In this document: piece by piece, positions 36,876 to 44,995 of the stretch
How positions within the stretch are numbered: position 1 is the stretch's first letter
Layout: each line of letters opens with the position of its first letter
Assembly (NCBI RefSeq): GCF_023276405.1
Contig: NZ_JALRMO010000001.1
Location: 3,596,001-3,660,000 of the forward strand
DNA: 64,000 nt
Direction: 5' to 3'
Origin: Paenibacillus hamazuiensis
GTDB taxonomy: Bacteria; Bacillota; Bacilli; Paenibacillales; NBRC-103111
Program-made: the position numbers and the translations under genes
The notes under the pieces: model-generated
What the model was told of the DNA's origin: nothing
Seen by the model: only the letters and a program-made list of their open reading frames with translations
Database searches by the model: none

Positions 36876-37071
36876 GTTCTCCCGTCCTCCTGTGCATGTT
36901 TTGCGCCGGCCACGCCGGCTTGTCACCTGGCTGCATATATGTAAACGCATAGATGCCCAAAAAGGTTCTTCTTTCTATATTACAAGATGGAAAAAACGCC
37001 GTATAGCTGTAAATTCTCTAAAAATGTTTGTAATTGTACACATTTACGCCATGTTTTCCCGGTTTTCCTGG

Positions 37072-37102
37072 CAAAAAGGCCCCAAGAGATGCTCTTGGGA
37101 CC
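37072..37102 (-). terminator. Terminator of the HD-GYP gene
   Basis: On the minus strand CCCAAGAG/CTCTTGGG with a 3-base loop is followed by GCCTTTTT, just after the stop codon at 37115. Confidence 0.8.
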
Positions 37103-37114
37103 GATTTTCGAGTA

Positions 37115-38164
37115 TCAGGACGGCTGCCGGAGCGGCGTTTGCAGCACCACTGCCGAAGCTGCGGCCGGAATCCGCTCTTCCCGGCGAAGTACGGCCAGGA
37201 AGGCGCGCGCCACCTCGGGATCGAACTGCGTGCCGCTGTGACGCTCGAGCTCATCCGCAGCGGTTTCCGCCGACAGCTTTTGCCGGTACGAACGGTTGGT
37301 CGTCATTGCGTCATAGGCGTCGCTTGCCGCCAGTATTCTCGCTCCAAGCGGGATGTCCGCGCCTTTAAGCCCCATCGGGTAACCTTTGCCGTCATACCGC
37401 TCGTGATGGTGCCTGACCATCTCGGTGACGCCCATATTTTGCAGGCGCTCGATATCCTTGATGATCCGGTAGCCTTCTTCGGCGTGCGTTTTCATTACTT
37501 CATATTCCTCGTCGGTCAGACGGGATTCTTTATGTAAAATATGCTCCGGTGTGCCGATTTTGCCGATATCGTGAATCATCCCGGCGAGGTAAACCGCCTC
37601 GGTTTCCGCCTCGCCGAGGCCCATTTCCTGCGCGATTTTGCGGGCGTAGTTCGCGACGTTTTTCGAATGAAAAGCCGTGTACGGATCGCGTGCGTCGATG
37701 CTTTTGGAAAAAGCGAGAATCGTGCTCATGAACAGCTGCTCGTTCTCCAGCTTCTGCCTGTTGCTTCTGCGGGATATTTGGATCACCCGCCGGAGCAGGA
37801 CGATTGCTGCGGAGATCCCGGCAACCGGGATGGCCGACTCGATGCCGCCTTCGGTTAAATAAACCGAAAGTCCGGCCGTGGCTGCCCCGAACATAAGCAG
37901 CGGAACGATATGATTCACCAAGGAGGCGAGCAGAATGACCGGGACGATATATAAAACCGGCATAAGTGCCGAAGGAAATACGATGTTGCAAGTAACCGCG
38001 ACCGCGAGCGATGCGAAAAAGCCGAGCCACATCCCCTTTTTCCCGTTTTCGCGCCCTCCTACGGGACAGTACATCGCAAATTTCCTGTCCATGCATTCCT
38101 TGCAAAAAAGTCGGCCATGCTCGTGCCGCTCCCGCTCGCAATGCTCGCATGTATCGATATTCAT
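37115..38164 (-). CDS. Membrane HD-GYP phosphodiesterase with zinc ribbon
   Basis: This protein has 349 residues from ATG 38164 (GAGGAG upstream); a GTG at 38176 would add four. The N-terminus has four cysteines (6, 9, 21, 24) in a zinc-ribbon pattern. Three hydrophobic helices follow at about residues 45-115, and then an HD-GYP domain with HDIGKIG and HHHERYDGKGYP. HD-GYP domains with these motifs usually cleave cyclic di-GMP, which would lower the messenger level near the membrane. The Cys cluster may sense metal or redox state; that is inference. It is transcribed alone. Confidence 0.88.
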   Translation of the reverse strand: MNIDTCEHCERERHEHGRLFCKECMDRKFAMYCPVGGRENGKKGMWLGFFASLAVAVTCNIVFPSALMPVLYIVPVILLASLVNHIVPLLMFGAATAGLSVYLTEGGIESAIPVAGISAAIVLLRRVIQISRRSNRQKLENEQLFMSTILAFSKSIDARDPYTAFHSKNVANYARKIAQEMGLGEAETEAVYLAGMIHDIGKIGTPEHILHKESRLTDEEYEVMKTHAEEGYRIIKDIERLQNMGVTEMVRHHHERYDGKGYPMGLKGADIPLGARILAASDAYDAMTTNRSYRQKLSAETAADELERHSGTQFDPEVARAFLAVLRREERIPAAASAVVLQTPLRQPS

Positions 38165-38239
38165 CTCTCTCCTCACCGCCTTTTGTTTTTGAAGTTACTT
38201 ACCATTATATACTAAAAAGAGTAGACAGTACAGCGAAAA

Positions 38240-39322
38240 CGGGCCAAGAGCGCGGGTTTTCGCTCCTGGTCCCCGGCGGGGCGCGCCGATCCGGTCGAGA
38301 GACGGTTTTTCCGCCTCTCATCCACCCTCCGCGCTCCCCGCCGCCCACATACATGCCCGAGAGCACGTTTTCCCCGCTATCGGACACCGGTGGGGCGCGC
38401 CGATCCGGTCGAGAGACGGTTTTTCCGCCTCTCGGCACGGCCCCGTACCCGCCTGGCGCCCGCATGCGCATCCTCCATCGCCCGCTTACGTGCCTGAGAG
38501 CGCGTTTTCCCGCTATCGGACACCGGTGGGGCGTGCCGATCCGGTCGAGAGGCGGTTTTTCCGCCTCTCGGCCCGGCCCCGTGCCCACTGACGCCCGCAC
38601 GCGTGCCCGAGAGCCGCATTTTCCCGCTCTCAGACACTAACGGGGCGTGATGAATCGATCGAGAGACGGTTTTTCCGCCTCTCACCCGTCCTCCTCGCTC
38701 CGCGCCGCTCGCATGCGTGCCCGAGAGCGCTTTTTCCCGCTATCGGACACCGGCGGGGCGCGTCGCTCCGGTCGAGAGACGGTTTTTTCCGGCTCTCGGG
38801 CGCGGCTCCGTACGCCTCTGGCGCCCGCTTACGAGCCCGAGAGCGCTTTTTCCCGCTATCGGACCTCGGCGGGGCGCGCCAATCCGGCCCAGAGACGGTT
38901 TTTCCGGCTCTCACCCGCCCTCCGCGCTCCCCGCCGCCCACATACATGCCCGAGAGCGCTTTTTCCCGCTATCGGACCTCGGCAAGGTGCACCGATCCGA
39001 TCGAGAGACGGTTTTTCCGGCTCTCGTCCCGGTTCCGTGCCCTCCATCACCCGCTTACGTGCCCGAGAGCGCGTTTTCCCGCTATCGGACACCGACGGGG
39101 CGCGCCGATCCGATCGAGAGTCGGTTTTTCCGGCTCTCAGCCCGATCCCGTACCCGCCTGGCGCCCGTATACGCATTCTCCATCGCCCGCTTACGTGCCT
39201 GAGAGCGCGTTTTCCCGCTATCGGGCCCCGGTGGGGCGTACCGATCCGATCGAGAGACGGTTTTTCCGCCTCTCCCCCGTCCTCCGCGCTCCCCCACCGC
39301 CCGCATGCGCCCCCGCGATCGG
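38240..39322. repeat. Tandem array of nine hairpin-pair units
   Basis: Nine copies of a 78-base core are separated by 35-60 base spacers. Cores carry a hairpin with arms GAGAGRCGG and CCGSCTCTC around a T5 or T6 loop, at 38297, 38411, 38547, 38661, 38774, 38890, 39003, 39116 and 39252. Ahead of it lies a second hairpin with arms close to CCGAGAGCG and CGCTATCGG. Periods are 113-116 bases, except two of 136 that carry an extra 22-23 bases with CTCCATCGCCC. The period is not a multiple of three, so the long open frames on both strands are chance frames. The array lies between spoVAE and the HD-GYP gene. Confidence 0.85.
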
Positions 39323-39330
39323 GTGCGCAC

Positions 39331-39366
39331 AAAACAAAAAAACCAGCCCATCAATCGGACTGGCTT
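39331..39366 (-). terminator. Terminator of the spoVA operon
   Basis: On the minus strand CCAGTCC/GGGCTGG (one G-T pair) with a 7-base loop is followed by seven T, a few bases past the spoVAE stop. Confidence 0.75.
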
Positions 39367-39372
39367 CGAAAA

Positions 39373-39732
39373 TTACCCTCTCGGCCTTGCGACAAGCGCG
39401 GCGAGGAAAGAGAAGATGATCGCCGCGGAAATGCCGGCGCTCGTCACTTCGAATATGCCGGTGATGATGCCGATCCATCCGTCCGTTTTCAGCTCCGCCA
39501 GCGCGCCGTGCACAAGCGAGTTGCCGAAGCTGGTGATCGGCACGGTTGCGCCGGCGCCGGCAAACCGGATAAACGGGTCGTACAAGCCTAGCCCGTCCAC
39601 GATGGCGCCAGCGACGACAAGAGCGCTCATCGTGTGCGCCGGTGTCATTTTTCCGACGTCCATCATCAGTTGGCCGATGACGCAAATGGCGCCGCCGACG
39701 ACAAAAGCCCAAACAAACTGCATGTAGTCCAT
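39373..39732 (-). CDS. spoVAE: SpoVAE family protein
   Basis: This 119-residue membrane protein with about four TM helices is of the SpoVAEb type ([20 protein letters not shown] start and [15 protein letters not shown] in the middle). SpoVA proteins form the channel that moves dipicolinic acid into and out of spores. The start at 39732 follows GGGAGGTGA and is 5 bases after the spoVAD stop. Confidence 0.92.
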   Translation of the reverse strand: MDYMQFVWAFVVGGAICVIGQLMMDVGKMTPAHTMSALVVAGAIVDGLGLYDPFIRFAGAGATVPITSFGNSLVHGALAELKTDGWIGIITGIFEVTSAGISAAIIFSFLAALVARPRG

Positions 39733-39737
39733 CCGTA

Positions 39738-40748
39738 TCACCTCCCGCTCTCGATGGCGACCGCATGCGCGATACACGGTATGCTCTCGCCCTGCTGGAA
39801 AGAAAGCGGCGAATGCAGCGACCCCGTCGCGACGACAAGCACCCGCTTCAGATCGCCCTGCTTCAGCCGCTTCATGATATGTCCGTACGTGACGGCCGCG
39901 GAACAGCCGCAGCCGCTGCCTCCTGCCTGAACCATCTGCTTTTGGCGGTCATAGATCATTAATCCGCAATCGTTGTACTGCGTCTGCTCGATCGGAATCT
40001 GGTTCTTTTTGAGCAAATCGCGGGCGATATCGGAGCCGACCTTGGCCAAGTCGCCCGTCACGATCAGATCGTAATACCCCGGCTCGCGGTCGAAATCCCG
40101 AAAGTGCGCCGTGATCGTATCGACCGCCGCCGGAGCCATAGCCGCCCCCATATTGAACGGATCCTTGATGCCCATATCGACGATTTTGCCGATCGTTGCG
40201 CCGGTGATCACCGGACCGTCTCCTTGCGGCACAACAATGGCCGCTCCGGCACCGGTGACGGTGTATTGAGCCGTAGGCGGTTTTTGCGAGCCGTACTCGG
40301 TCGGGTAACGAAACTGCTTCTCCGCCGTGCAGTTATGGCTGCACGTGCCGGTCATCACCCGCTGCGCGGAACCCGAATTCACGATCAGCGCGGCGAGCGC
40401 GAGCCCCTCCATCGAAGTGGAGCAGGCGCCGAATATGCCGATATACGGAACGGCAAACGTTCGCGCCGCAAAGCTGTTGCTGATAATTTGGTTCATTAGG
40501 TCTCCGCCGATATAAAACTGAATCTGATCCTGAGTCAGCCCCGCTTTCTTGAGCGCATGCTCGGCCGCTTCCTCCAGCAGCTTTTTCTCCGCTTTTTCCC
40601 AGCTGTCCTGAGCCAAGGTCAAATCCCCATGGACGATGTCGAAATCACGGGCCAGCGGACCTGCGCCTTCGTCCGGTCCGACGATCGCGGCGGTCGACAA
40701 AATCGCCGGCTTGTTTTCGAACACCCAGCTTTGGTGCCCTTGCAGCAT
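39738..40748 (-). CDS. spoVAD: SpoVAD, dipicolinate-binding spore protein
   Basis: This 336-residue protein has a thiolase/KAS-like fold ([29 protein letters not shown]). SpoVAD sits on the outer face of the inner spore membrane and binds dipicolinic acid. The start at 40748 lies just after the spoVAC stop. The size and order spoVAC-spoVAD-spoVAE match the conserved set. Confidence 0.94.
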   Translation of the reverse strand: MLQGHQSWVFENKPAILSTAAIVGPDEGAGPLARDFDIVHGDLTLAQDSWEKAEKKLLEEAAEHALKKAGLTQDQIQFYIGGDLMNQIISNSFAARTFAVPYIGIFGACSTSMEGLALAALIVNSGSAQRVMTGTCSHNCTAEKQFRYPTEYGSQKPPTAQYTVTGAGAAIVVPQGDGPVITGATIGKIVDMGIKDPFNMGAAMAPAAVDTITAHFRDFDREPGYYDLIVTGDLAKVGSDIARDLLKKNQIPIEQTQYNDCGLMIYDRQKQMVQAGGSGCGCSAAVTYGHIMKRLKQGDLKRVLVVATGSLHSPLSFQQGESIPCIAHAVAIESGR

Positions 40749-40749
40749 A

Positions 40750-41226
40750 TCAGTGCGCCCCCCATCCGAACAAAGCATAAATGACGCCGATGATAAACGC
40801 CGCCACCGTACCGAATACGATAACCGACCCGGCCAGCTTGAACATGTTTCCGCCGACTCCAAGCACCAATCCTTCGCTTCGATGTTCAAGCGCGGCCGAA
40901 CACAGGGAGTTGGCGAAACCTGTGACCGGGACGGCCGATCCGGCCCCGGCCCACTGCGCTATTTTATCGTAGACGCCGAAGCACGTAAGGACGACCGACA
41001 AGAAAATCAGCACGGCTACGGTCGGATTCCCCGCCTTTTCCGCCGGAAAGTGAAACCAATGAATGAACATCTGCATCAATGCCTGGCCGATCAAGCAGAT
41101 GAAGCCGCCGACCAAAAAAGCAAGGATGCAGTTGCGCAGCACCGGACGCGCCGGTTCTTTTTTCTTGGCAAATTCCTGATATTCCTTCTGGGTCCAAGTC
41201 ATCTTCTGCTTCGCTTTTGTCGCCAT
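40750..41226 (-). CDS. spoVAC: SpoVAC, spore membrane channel protein
   Basis: This 158-residue protein has four hydrophobic helices after a charged N-terminus. It carries the family motifs FICLIGQALMQMF and GSAVPVTGFANSLCSAALE. Bacillus SpoVAC forms a mechanosensitive pore for dipicolinate release. GGAGGG precedes the ATG. It lies 27 bases after the DUF421 gene. Confidence 0.94.
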   Translation of the reverse strand: MATKAKQKMTWTQKEYQEFAKKKEPARPVLRNCILAFLVGGFICLIGQALMQMFIHWFHFPAEKAGNPTVAVLIFLSVVLTCFGVYDKIAQWAGAGSAVPVTGFANSLCSAALEHRSEGLVLGVGGNMFKLAGSVIVFGTVAAFIIGVIYALFGWGAH

Positions 41227-41253
41227 GAATGCATCCCTCCGTCATATTGTCAG

Positions 41254-42114
41254 CTACTGCTTCAAAATCGCCGAAAGCTTGCCGATGACCTCTTCCAGCT
41301 GCTTCGAGCTTTGCTCGTACATCTTTTGGGCCTCCTTGTCCTTGCTCGACAAACCGAATAAGGCGAGATCCGCTTCGCACTTCTTCAAAGTGGCCAGCAG
41401 CAGTTTGCGCTGCTGCGGCTGAGGAAGCTTGATTTTATCGTCATACAGATCGACCGTCAGCTCACCAAACGAATTAACCTGGCCCAAAAACACGTTTTCC
41501 CGTATTACGCCTATTTTCTCCAATTCGGTCTGCAGCCATTCCCGGCTAAGGCCCAGCACGGAAAGCGGCTCGTCCAATATTTTGCCGTCCATAATCACCG
41601 CCTGCGATTCCTTTCCCGGGTCCAGTTTAAGGCCCAAGTCGGCGGGAGTGACCGGCTGGCGGTCTTTTTTCAAGAGCACGCTGAGGTCGCCGCTTGCTTC
41701 CAGCAGTGCAAATTCGACGTCGGCCACGTTGAACACGTTTTTCGTGCGCAGCTGCTCAAGCAGATCGTCGGAGGTGTAACGTTCTTTTTTCAAATTGTTC
41801 TCAAGAATTTTGCCTTCCTTGATGACCACCGTGCTTTTGCCTTCGAACAGATCCCTCAGCTTTTTGCTCTTCAGCGTAAGCAGCTCCATAAGTAACGGAA
41901 ACGTAAACCATACGAGCAGTGCGATGACACCGTTCATGTAGTGGGCTTCCATATCCGTCGAAATGAAACCCGCCAATTCCCCGAGCGTAATTCCGGTAAT
42001 ATATTCGAAAAACGTCAGCTGGGAAATTTGTTTTTTACCCAAAATGCGGGTGAGCAGAAACAGCATCACGACAGCGCCTAACGATCTTAAAACAATTTCG
42101 CCCCAGTTTAACAC
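41254..42114 (-). CDS. DUF421 membrane protein with fused DUF1657-like tail
   Basis: This 286-residue protein has three N-terminal TM helices with a DUF421/YetF core (GELAGFISTDMEAHYMNG), a soluble YetF domain in the middle (about 85-210), and a C-terminal helical segment (about 240-285). The pattern of that segment, LLATLKKCEADLALFGLSSK with later QLEEVIGKL, resembles the small DUF1657 protein encoded at 42283. In spoVA-type loci DUF421 and DUF1657 proteins occur as separate genes, so a fusion is notable. It comes first in the operon with spoVAC, spoVAD and spoVAE. A role in spore resistance or germination is inferred from context. Confidence 0.82.
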   Translation of the reverse strand: MLNWGEIVLRSLGAVVMLFLLTRILGKKQISQLTFFEYITGITLGELAGFISTDMEAHYMNGVIALLVWFTFPLLMELLTLKSKKLRDLFEGKSTVVIKEGKILENNLKKERYTSDDLLEQLRTKNVFNVADVEFALLEASGDLSVLLKKDRQPVTPADLGLKLDPGKESQAVIMDGKILDEPLSVLGLSREWLQTELEKIGVIRENVFLGQVNSFGELTVDLYDDKIKLPQPQQRKLLLATLKKCEADLALFGLSSKDKEAQKMYEQSSKQLEEVIGKLSAILKQ

Positions 42115-42282
42115 GCAATCTTCTCCTGTTCAGTCATCTTGTTGTCAAATACATTATTCGTTAAAAAGGGCTGTCCTATCAAAGAGCAATATGTAAATTA
42201 TTGTAAGTTTATTGAACAATTTGGAGGGGACAATATGTAAGGTGCTTCGAATTATCCGATGCGGAGAAAGGAGGGACGACCA

Positions 42283-42489
42283 ATGACGGTAGCATCGCAA
42301 GTAAAAACGACTCTTGCTTCTTTGAAAAGCGCCCAAGCAAGCTTGGAAACCTTTGCGTTAGGAACGCAAAACCAAGGGGCTAAACAATTGTTTGAGCAAG
42401 CGGCCAAAACGACCCAACAGGTTGTCGATCAGCTCAGCGCCCGAGTAACCGAGCTCGAAAACGAAGAACCTCAATATAAAGGTTTTTAA
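42283..42489 (+). CDS. DUF1657 small protein
   Basis: This 68-residue hydrophilic helical protein (MTVASQVKTTLASLKSAQAS core, then FEQAAKTTQQVVDQL) has an excellent ribosome site, AAAGGAGGG, 7 bases upstream of ATG 42283. DUF1657 genes accompany spoVA-type loci in spore formers. Here the gene is divergent from DUF421-spoVAC-spoVAD-spoVAE instead of in line with it, and the DUF421 protein carries a similar tail. No promoter element was assigned. Confidence 0.88.
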   Translation: MTVASQVKTTLASLKSAQASLETFALGTQNQGAKQLFEQAAKTTQQVVDQLSARVTELENEEPQYKGF

Positions 42490-42553
42490 TGACATTTCCT
42501 CATTTATGAAAGCTCTGCGCATATTCTGAGAGACAAAGTCCCTCCATGATGAA

Positions 42554-42583
42554 GCAGCCGTCCTTGCCGGGCGGCTGTTTTTG
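42554..42583 (+). terminator. Terminator of the DUF1657 gene
   Basis: CAGCCGTCC and GGGCGGCTG form a 9-bp stem (one G-T pair) with a 5-base loop, followed by TTTTT. Nothing else is supported between here and the next terminator at 42744. Confidence 0.85.
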
Positions 42584-42743
42584 GGTTGTCGGATGCCGAG
42601 CCGTAATGGCGGAAGTTGTCTTGAAAGATCAGAAAGCCTCAACTCCGCTGAAAACTTAATCTTTCTGACCTTATAAAAAAGCATGAATTAAAAGTTTAAC
42701 CTATTTTATCCGATGTTTCTTGAACTGTCATGAAATGTCTTCA

Positions 42744-42778
42744 TAAAAAAAACCATCGTTGTCCGAAGACAGCGATGG
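42744..42778 (-). terminator. Terminator of the small membrane peptide gene
   Basis: On the minus strand CCATCG-TGTC and GACA-CGATGG arms enclose a TTCG loop and are followed by eight T, 14 bases after the stop of the 25-residue peptide. Confidence 0.85.
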
Positions 42779-42792
42779 ATTTCCTCCTCATT

Positions 42793-42870
42793 TTACCCCA
42801 GCATGGCCAGCAATATAATCAGCAGCACAAACAACACCAAAATGATAATGGCTCGCATCGGAATGCTCAT
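42793..42870 (-). CDS. Putative 25-residue membrane peptide
   Basis: The frame encodes MSIPMR followed by a single hydrophobic helix (AIIILVLFVLLIILLAMLG). It has a ribosome site (GAGGGG) about 9 bases upstream of the ATG and a strong terminator just downstream, so it looks like a real small gene rather than a chance frame. Short YjcZ-type sporulation peptides have a similar size and plan, but the Gly/Tyr-rich N-terminus typical of them is absent. The function is unknown. Confidence 0.6.
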   Translation of the reverse strand: MSIPMRAIIILVLFVLLIILLAMLG

Positions 42871-43049
42871 AAACTGTTGTCCCCTCGTTCCATAATCTCC
42901 TTTCCCTTCCACCATATGCGTTTGCCCATCGGGTGAACCGGTCATCCGCCTATGTGCGTTACTTTTATTTTTATCGGGGCAAATATCCAGCCTTATGCTC
43001 ATCTTCACCCATATGATATGGGGACGATGGAAAGCGAGGTACATTGGCC

Positions 43050-44339
43050 ATGATCAGGAGAAAAAAGAGCGTTTCGGCAAAACCAAAAAGATTCCGAAAC
43101 AAAAGAAAGTCGCGGTCGTTGATTAAAGTGATCGTCCACTTCCGTCCCGGTTCTTTCGCCCGAAAGCTGCAAGCGCTGCGGAGCCATCTAGGGTCAAAAC
43201 ATATGCACAGCGTCACTAAGCTGCCGCTTATTCATGCGGTCGCACTGCGTTTGCCGAGGCATCATATCCGCAAAGCGTGCCGCTGCCGGGCCGTTCGCTA
43301 CATCGGCAAAGACCGCGTCATGCGCGCCGCCTTAAATGTAGCTACACCTACGGTCGGAGGCGCAGCCGCGGCGCAATCGGGCTGGACCGGGAAGGGCGTG
43401 ACGATTGCCGTGCTCGATACCGGCATTTACCCGCATCCGGATTTGACAAAGCCGAAAAACAGAATCGCCGCATTCCGCGACTTCGTGAACGGGCGCACAA
43501 AGCCGTACGACGATAACGGTCACGGCACTCACTGCGCCGGAGACGCCGCCGGCAACGGATACAGCTCCAACGGCAAATATCGCGGCCCTGCAAAAGATGC
43601 GACGCTCGTCGGCATCAAAGTTTTGGATAGCCGCGGAAACGGCCTCACTTCCACGGTCATTCGCGGGATCGGCTGGTGCGTCGCCAATCGCAGGCGTTAC
43701 GGTATTCGCGTGTTGTCTTTGTCCCTGGGCAGTCCGGCCACGGCTCCCCCTTCGCGGGATCCGTTATGCCGGGCCATCCGCGCGGCGGTCAGACGGGGGC
43801 TGGTCGTCGTTGCCGCGGCGGGCAACAGCGGGCCGGGCGGCGGAACGATTCAAACGCCCGGCATTTCGCCGGAAGCGATCACGGTCGGCGCCAGCAATGA
43901 CCGGGGTACCTCGAATGTGCGGGACGATACCGTCGCCCTCTTTTCAAGCCGCGGACCGGCAAGAGGCGGCGGCGTGAAGCCGGATCTGCTTGCACCCGGC
44001 GTCAACATCACATCGCTGCGGGCCCCCGGCTCCTTGCTCGACCGGGTGCTGCCTACCGCCCGCCGGGGACGATGGTATTTTACGCTGACAGGGTCCAGCA
44101 TGTCGACTCCGATCACGGCCGGCGCCGCCGCACAGCTGCTGCAAAAAAACCGCTCGCTCACCCCGGGCCAGGTAAAGCTTCTGCTGCAAAGACATGCGGC
44201 GAGCCTCGGACGCGCAGCAGACATCCAGGGCAGCGGAAGCGTCAATGTGCGCTTTTTGGCCTCATCCTCCCGCACGCGAAGCAGAGCGGTGCGGGAACGG
44301 ATTCTCCAAATGCGGAGCGCGGTTATCCGCAAAAAGTAG
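43050..44339 (+). CDS. Subtilisin-like S8 protease, cytoplasmic type
   Basis: This 429-residue protease has the catalytic triad Asp (VLDTG, about residue 123), His (NGHGTHCAG, about 158) and Ser (GSSMSTP, about 350). The N-terminal 90 residues are very basic and contain an inhibitor-I9-like propeptide pattern. No signal peptide is visible, as in AprX of Bacillus. ATG 43050 lies 9 bases after GAGGT; a TTG at 43044 is possible. It is convergent with the DUF6220 gene and is transcribed alone. Confidence 0.88.
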   Translation: MIRRKKSVSAKPKRFRNKRKSRSLIKVIVHFRPGSFARKLQALRSHLGSKHMHSVTKLPLIHAVALRLPRHHIRKACRCRAVRYIGKDRVMRAALNVATPTVGGAAAAQSGWTGKGVTIAVLDTGIYPHPDLTKPKNRIAAFRDFVNGRTKPYDDNGHGTHCAGDAAGNGYSSNGKYRGPAKDATLVGIKVLDSRGNGLTSTVIRGIGWCVANRRRYGIRVLSLSLGSPATAPPSRDPLCRAIRAAVRRGLVVVAAAGNSGPGGGTIQTPGISPEAITVGASNDRGTSNVRDDTVALFSSRGPARGGGVKPDLLAPGVNITSLRAPGSLLDRVLPTARRGRWYFTLTGSSMSTPITAGAAAQLLQKNRSLTPGQVKLLLQRHAASLGRAADIQGSGSVNVRFLASSSRTRSRAVRERILQMRSAVIRKK

Positions 44340-44344
44340 CTGCG

Positions 44345-44809
44345 CTACGGCCGGAGCATCAGCCACCGCCGGGAGCGCTTCAGCAGATGCATGGAGATCC
44401 CGAACAAAAGCAGCGCATCTATTGCGTGAACCGCTCGAAGCGATCCGGTAAAAGTGAGAATCGTCATATGCTGGAGCGAGGTTAGCGCGAACAAAGCAAG
44501 CGTCCACCATCGCAGCCCACCGCGAATTTTTCCGAAAAAAGACAGCAAAAACATGATGATCGACCCGAACTCGAAATAATTCGCGAATACCCTATGCAGC
44601 TGCAATTCGCCGGGACTCACAAGAACCCCTAATCCGGCGAAAAATACTTGGAGCACGACGCACGTCAAGTAAACCGCTGCAAGCAGCCCGTAGATGAACC
44701 TGACGGTTTGAATTCGTACGGACCTTCCGGCCTCCGCGTCCGCATCCGCCGCCTTTGCCGTTGTGCCGGTTATTTCGTTCTTTTTGTTTTCTTCTTTTTT
44801 CATTCCCAT
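44345..44809 (-). CDS. DUF6220-like membrane protein
   Basis: This 154-residue protein starts at ATG 44809 (AAGGAGCG upstream). A charged Lys/Glu/Ala-rich N-terminus of about 35 residues is followed by four TM helices (FIYGLLAAVYLTCVVLQVFF, FGSIIMFLLSFF, WWTLALFALTSLQHMTIL, HAIDALLLFGISMHLL). The layout resembles DUF6220. The function is unknown. It ends 6 bases before the convergent S8 protease stop. Confidence 0.7.
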   Translation of the reverse strand: MGMKKEENKKNEITGTTAKAADADAEAGRSVRIQTVRFIYGLLAAVYLTCVVLQVFFAGLGVLVSPGELQLHRVFANYFEFGSIIMFLLSFFGKIRGGLRWWTLALFALTSLQHMTILTFTGSLRAVHAIDALLLFGISMHLLKRSRRWLMLRP

Positions 44810-44929
44810 AACTTTTCGCTCCTTTTCCCGTACTGCAAATTCGAATTCGATGCGTTTTTCGCGCTTCCTGCCTTCCCTATTCATGATAAGGTTCGTTTCT
44901 AAACGGACTCTACAGGAAATCTAAAAAAA

Positions 44930-44985
44930 GTATAAAAACAAAAAAACACGGTTTTAGCCGGCAACCCGGCTAAACCGTGTTTTTT
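44930..44985. terminator. Terminator of the RND-RCC1 operon
   Basis: ACACGGTTTTAGCCGG and CGGCTAAACCGTGT form a long stem around CAACC, flanked by A-runs and T-runs on both sides, so it can act on both strands. It lies just past the RCC1 gene stop. Confidence 0.9.
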
Positions 44986-44995
44986 ATATAATCCG

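Noticed and set aside
38240-39322. CRISPR array
   Set aside because: Repeats are long and imperfect, spacers resemble one another, and no cas genes are present.
38647-39591. Long open frames across the hairpin array on both strands
   Set aside because: The repeat period is not divisible by three, so repeats fall in different frames; the frames reflect GC bias.
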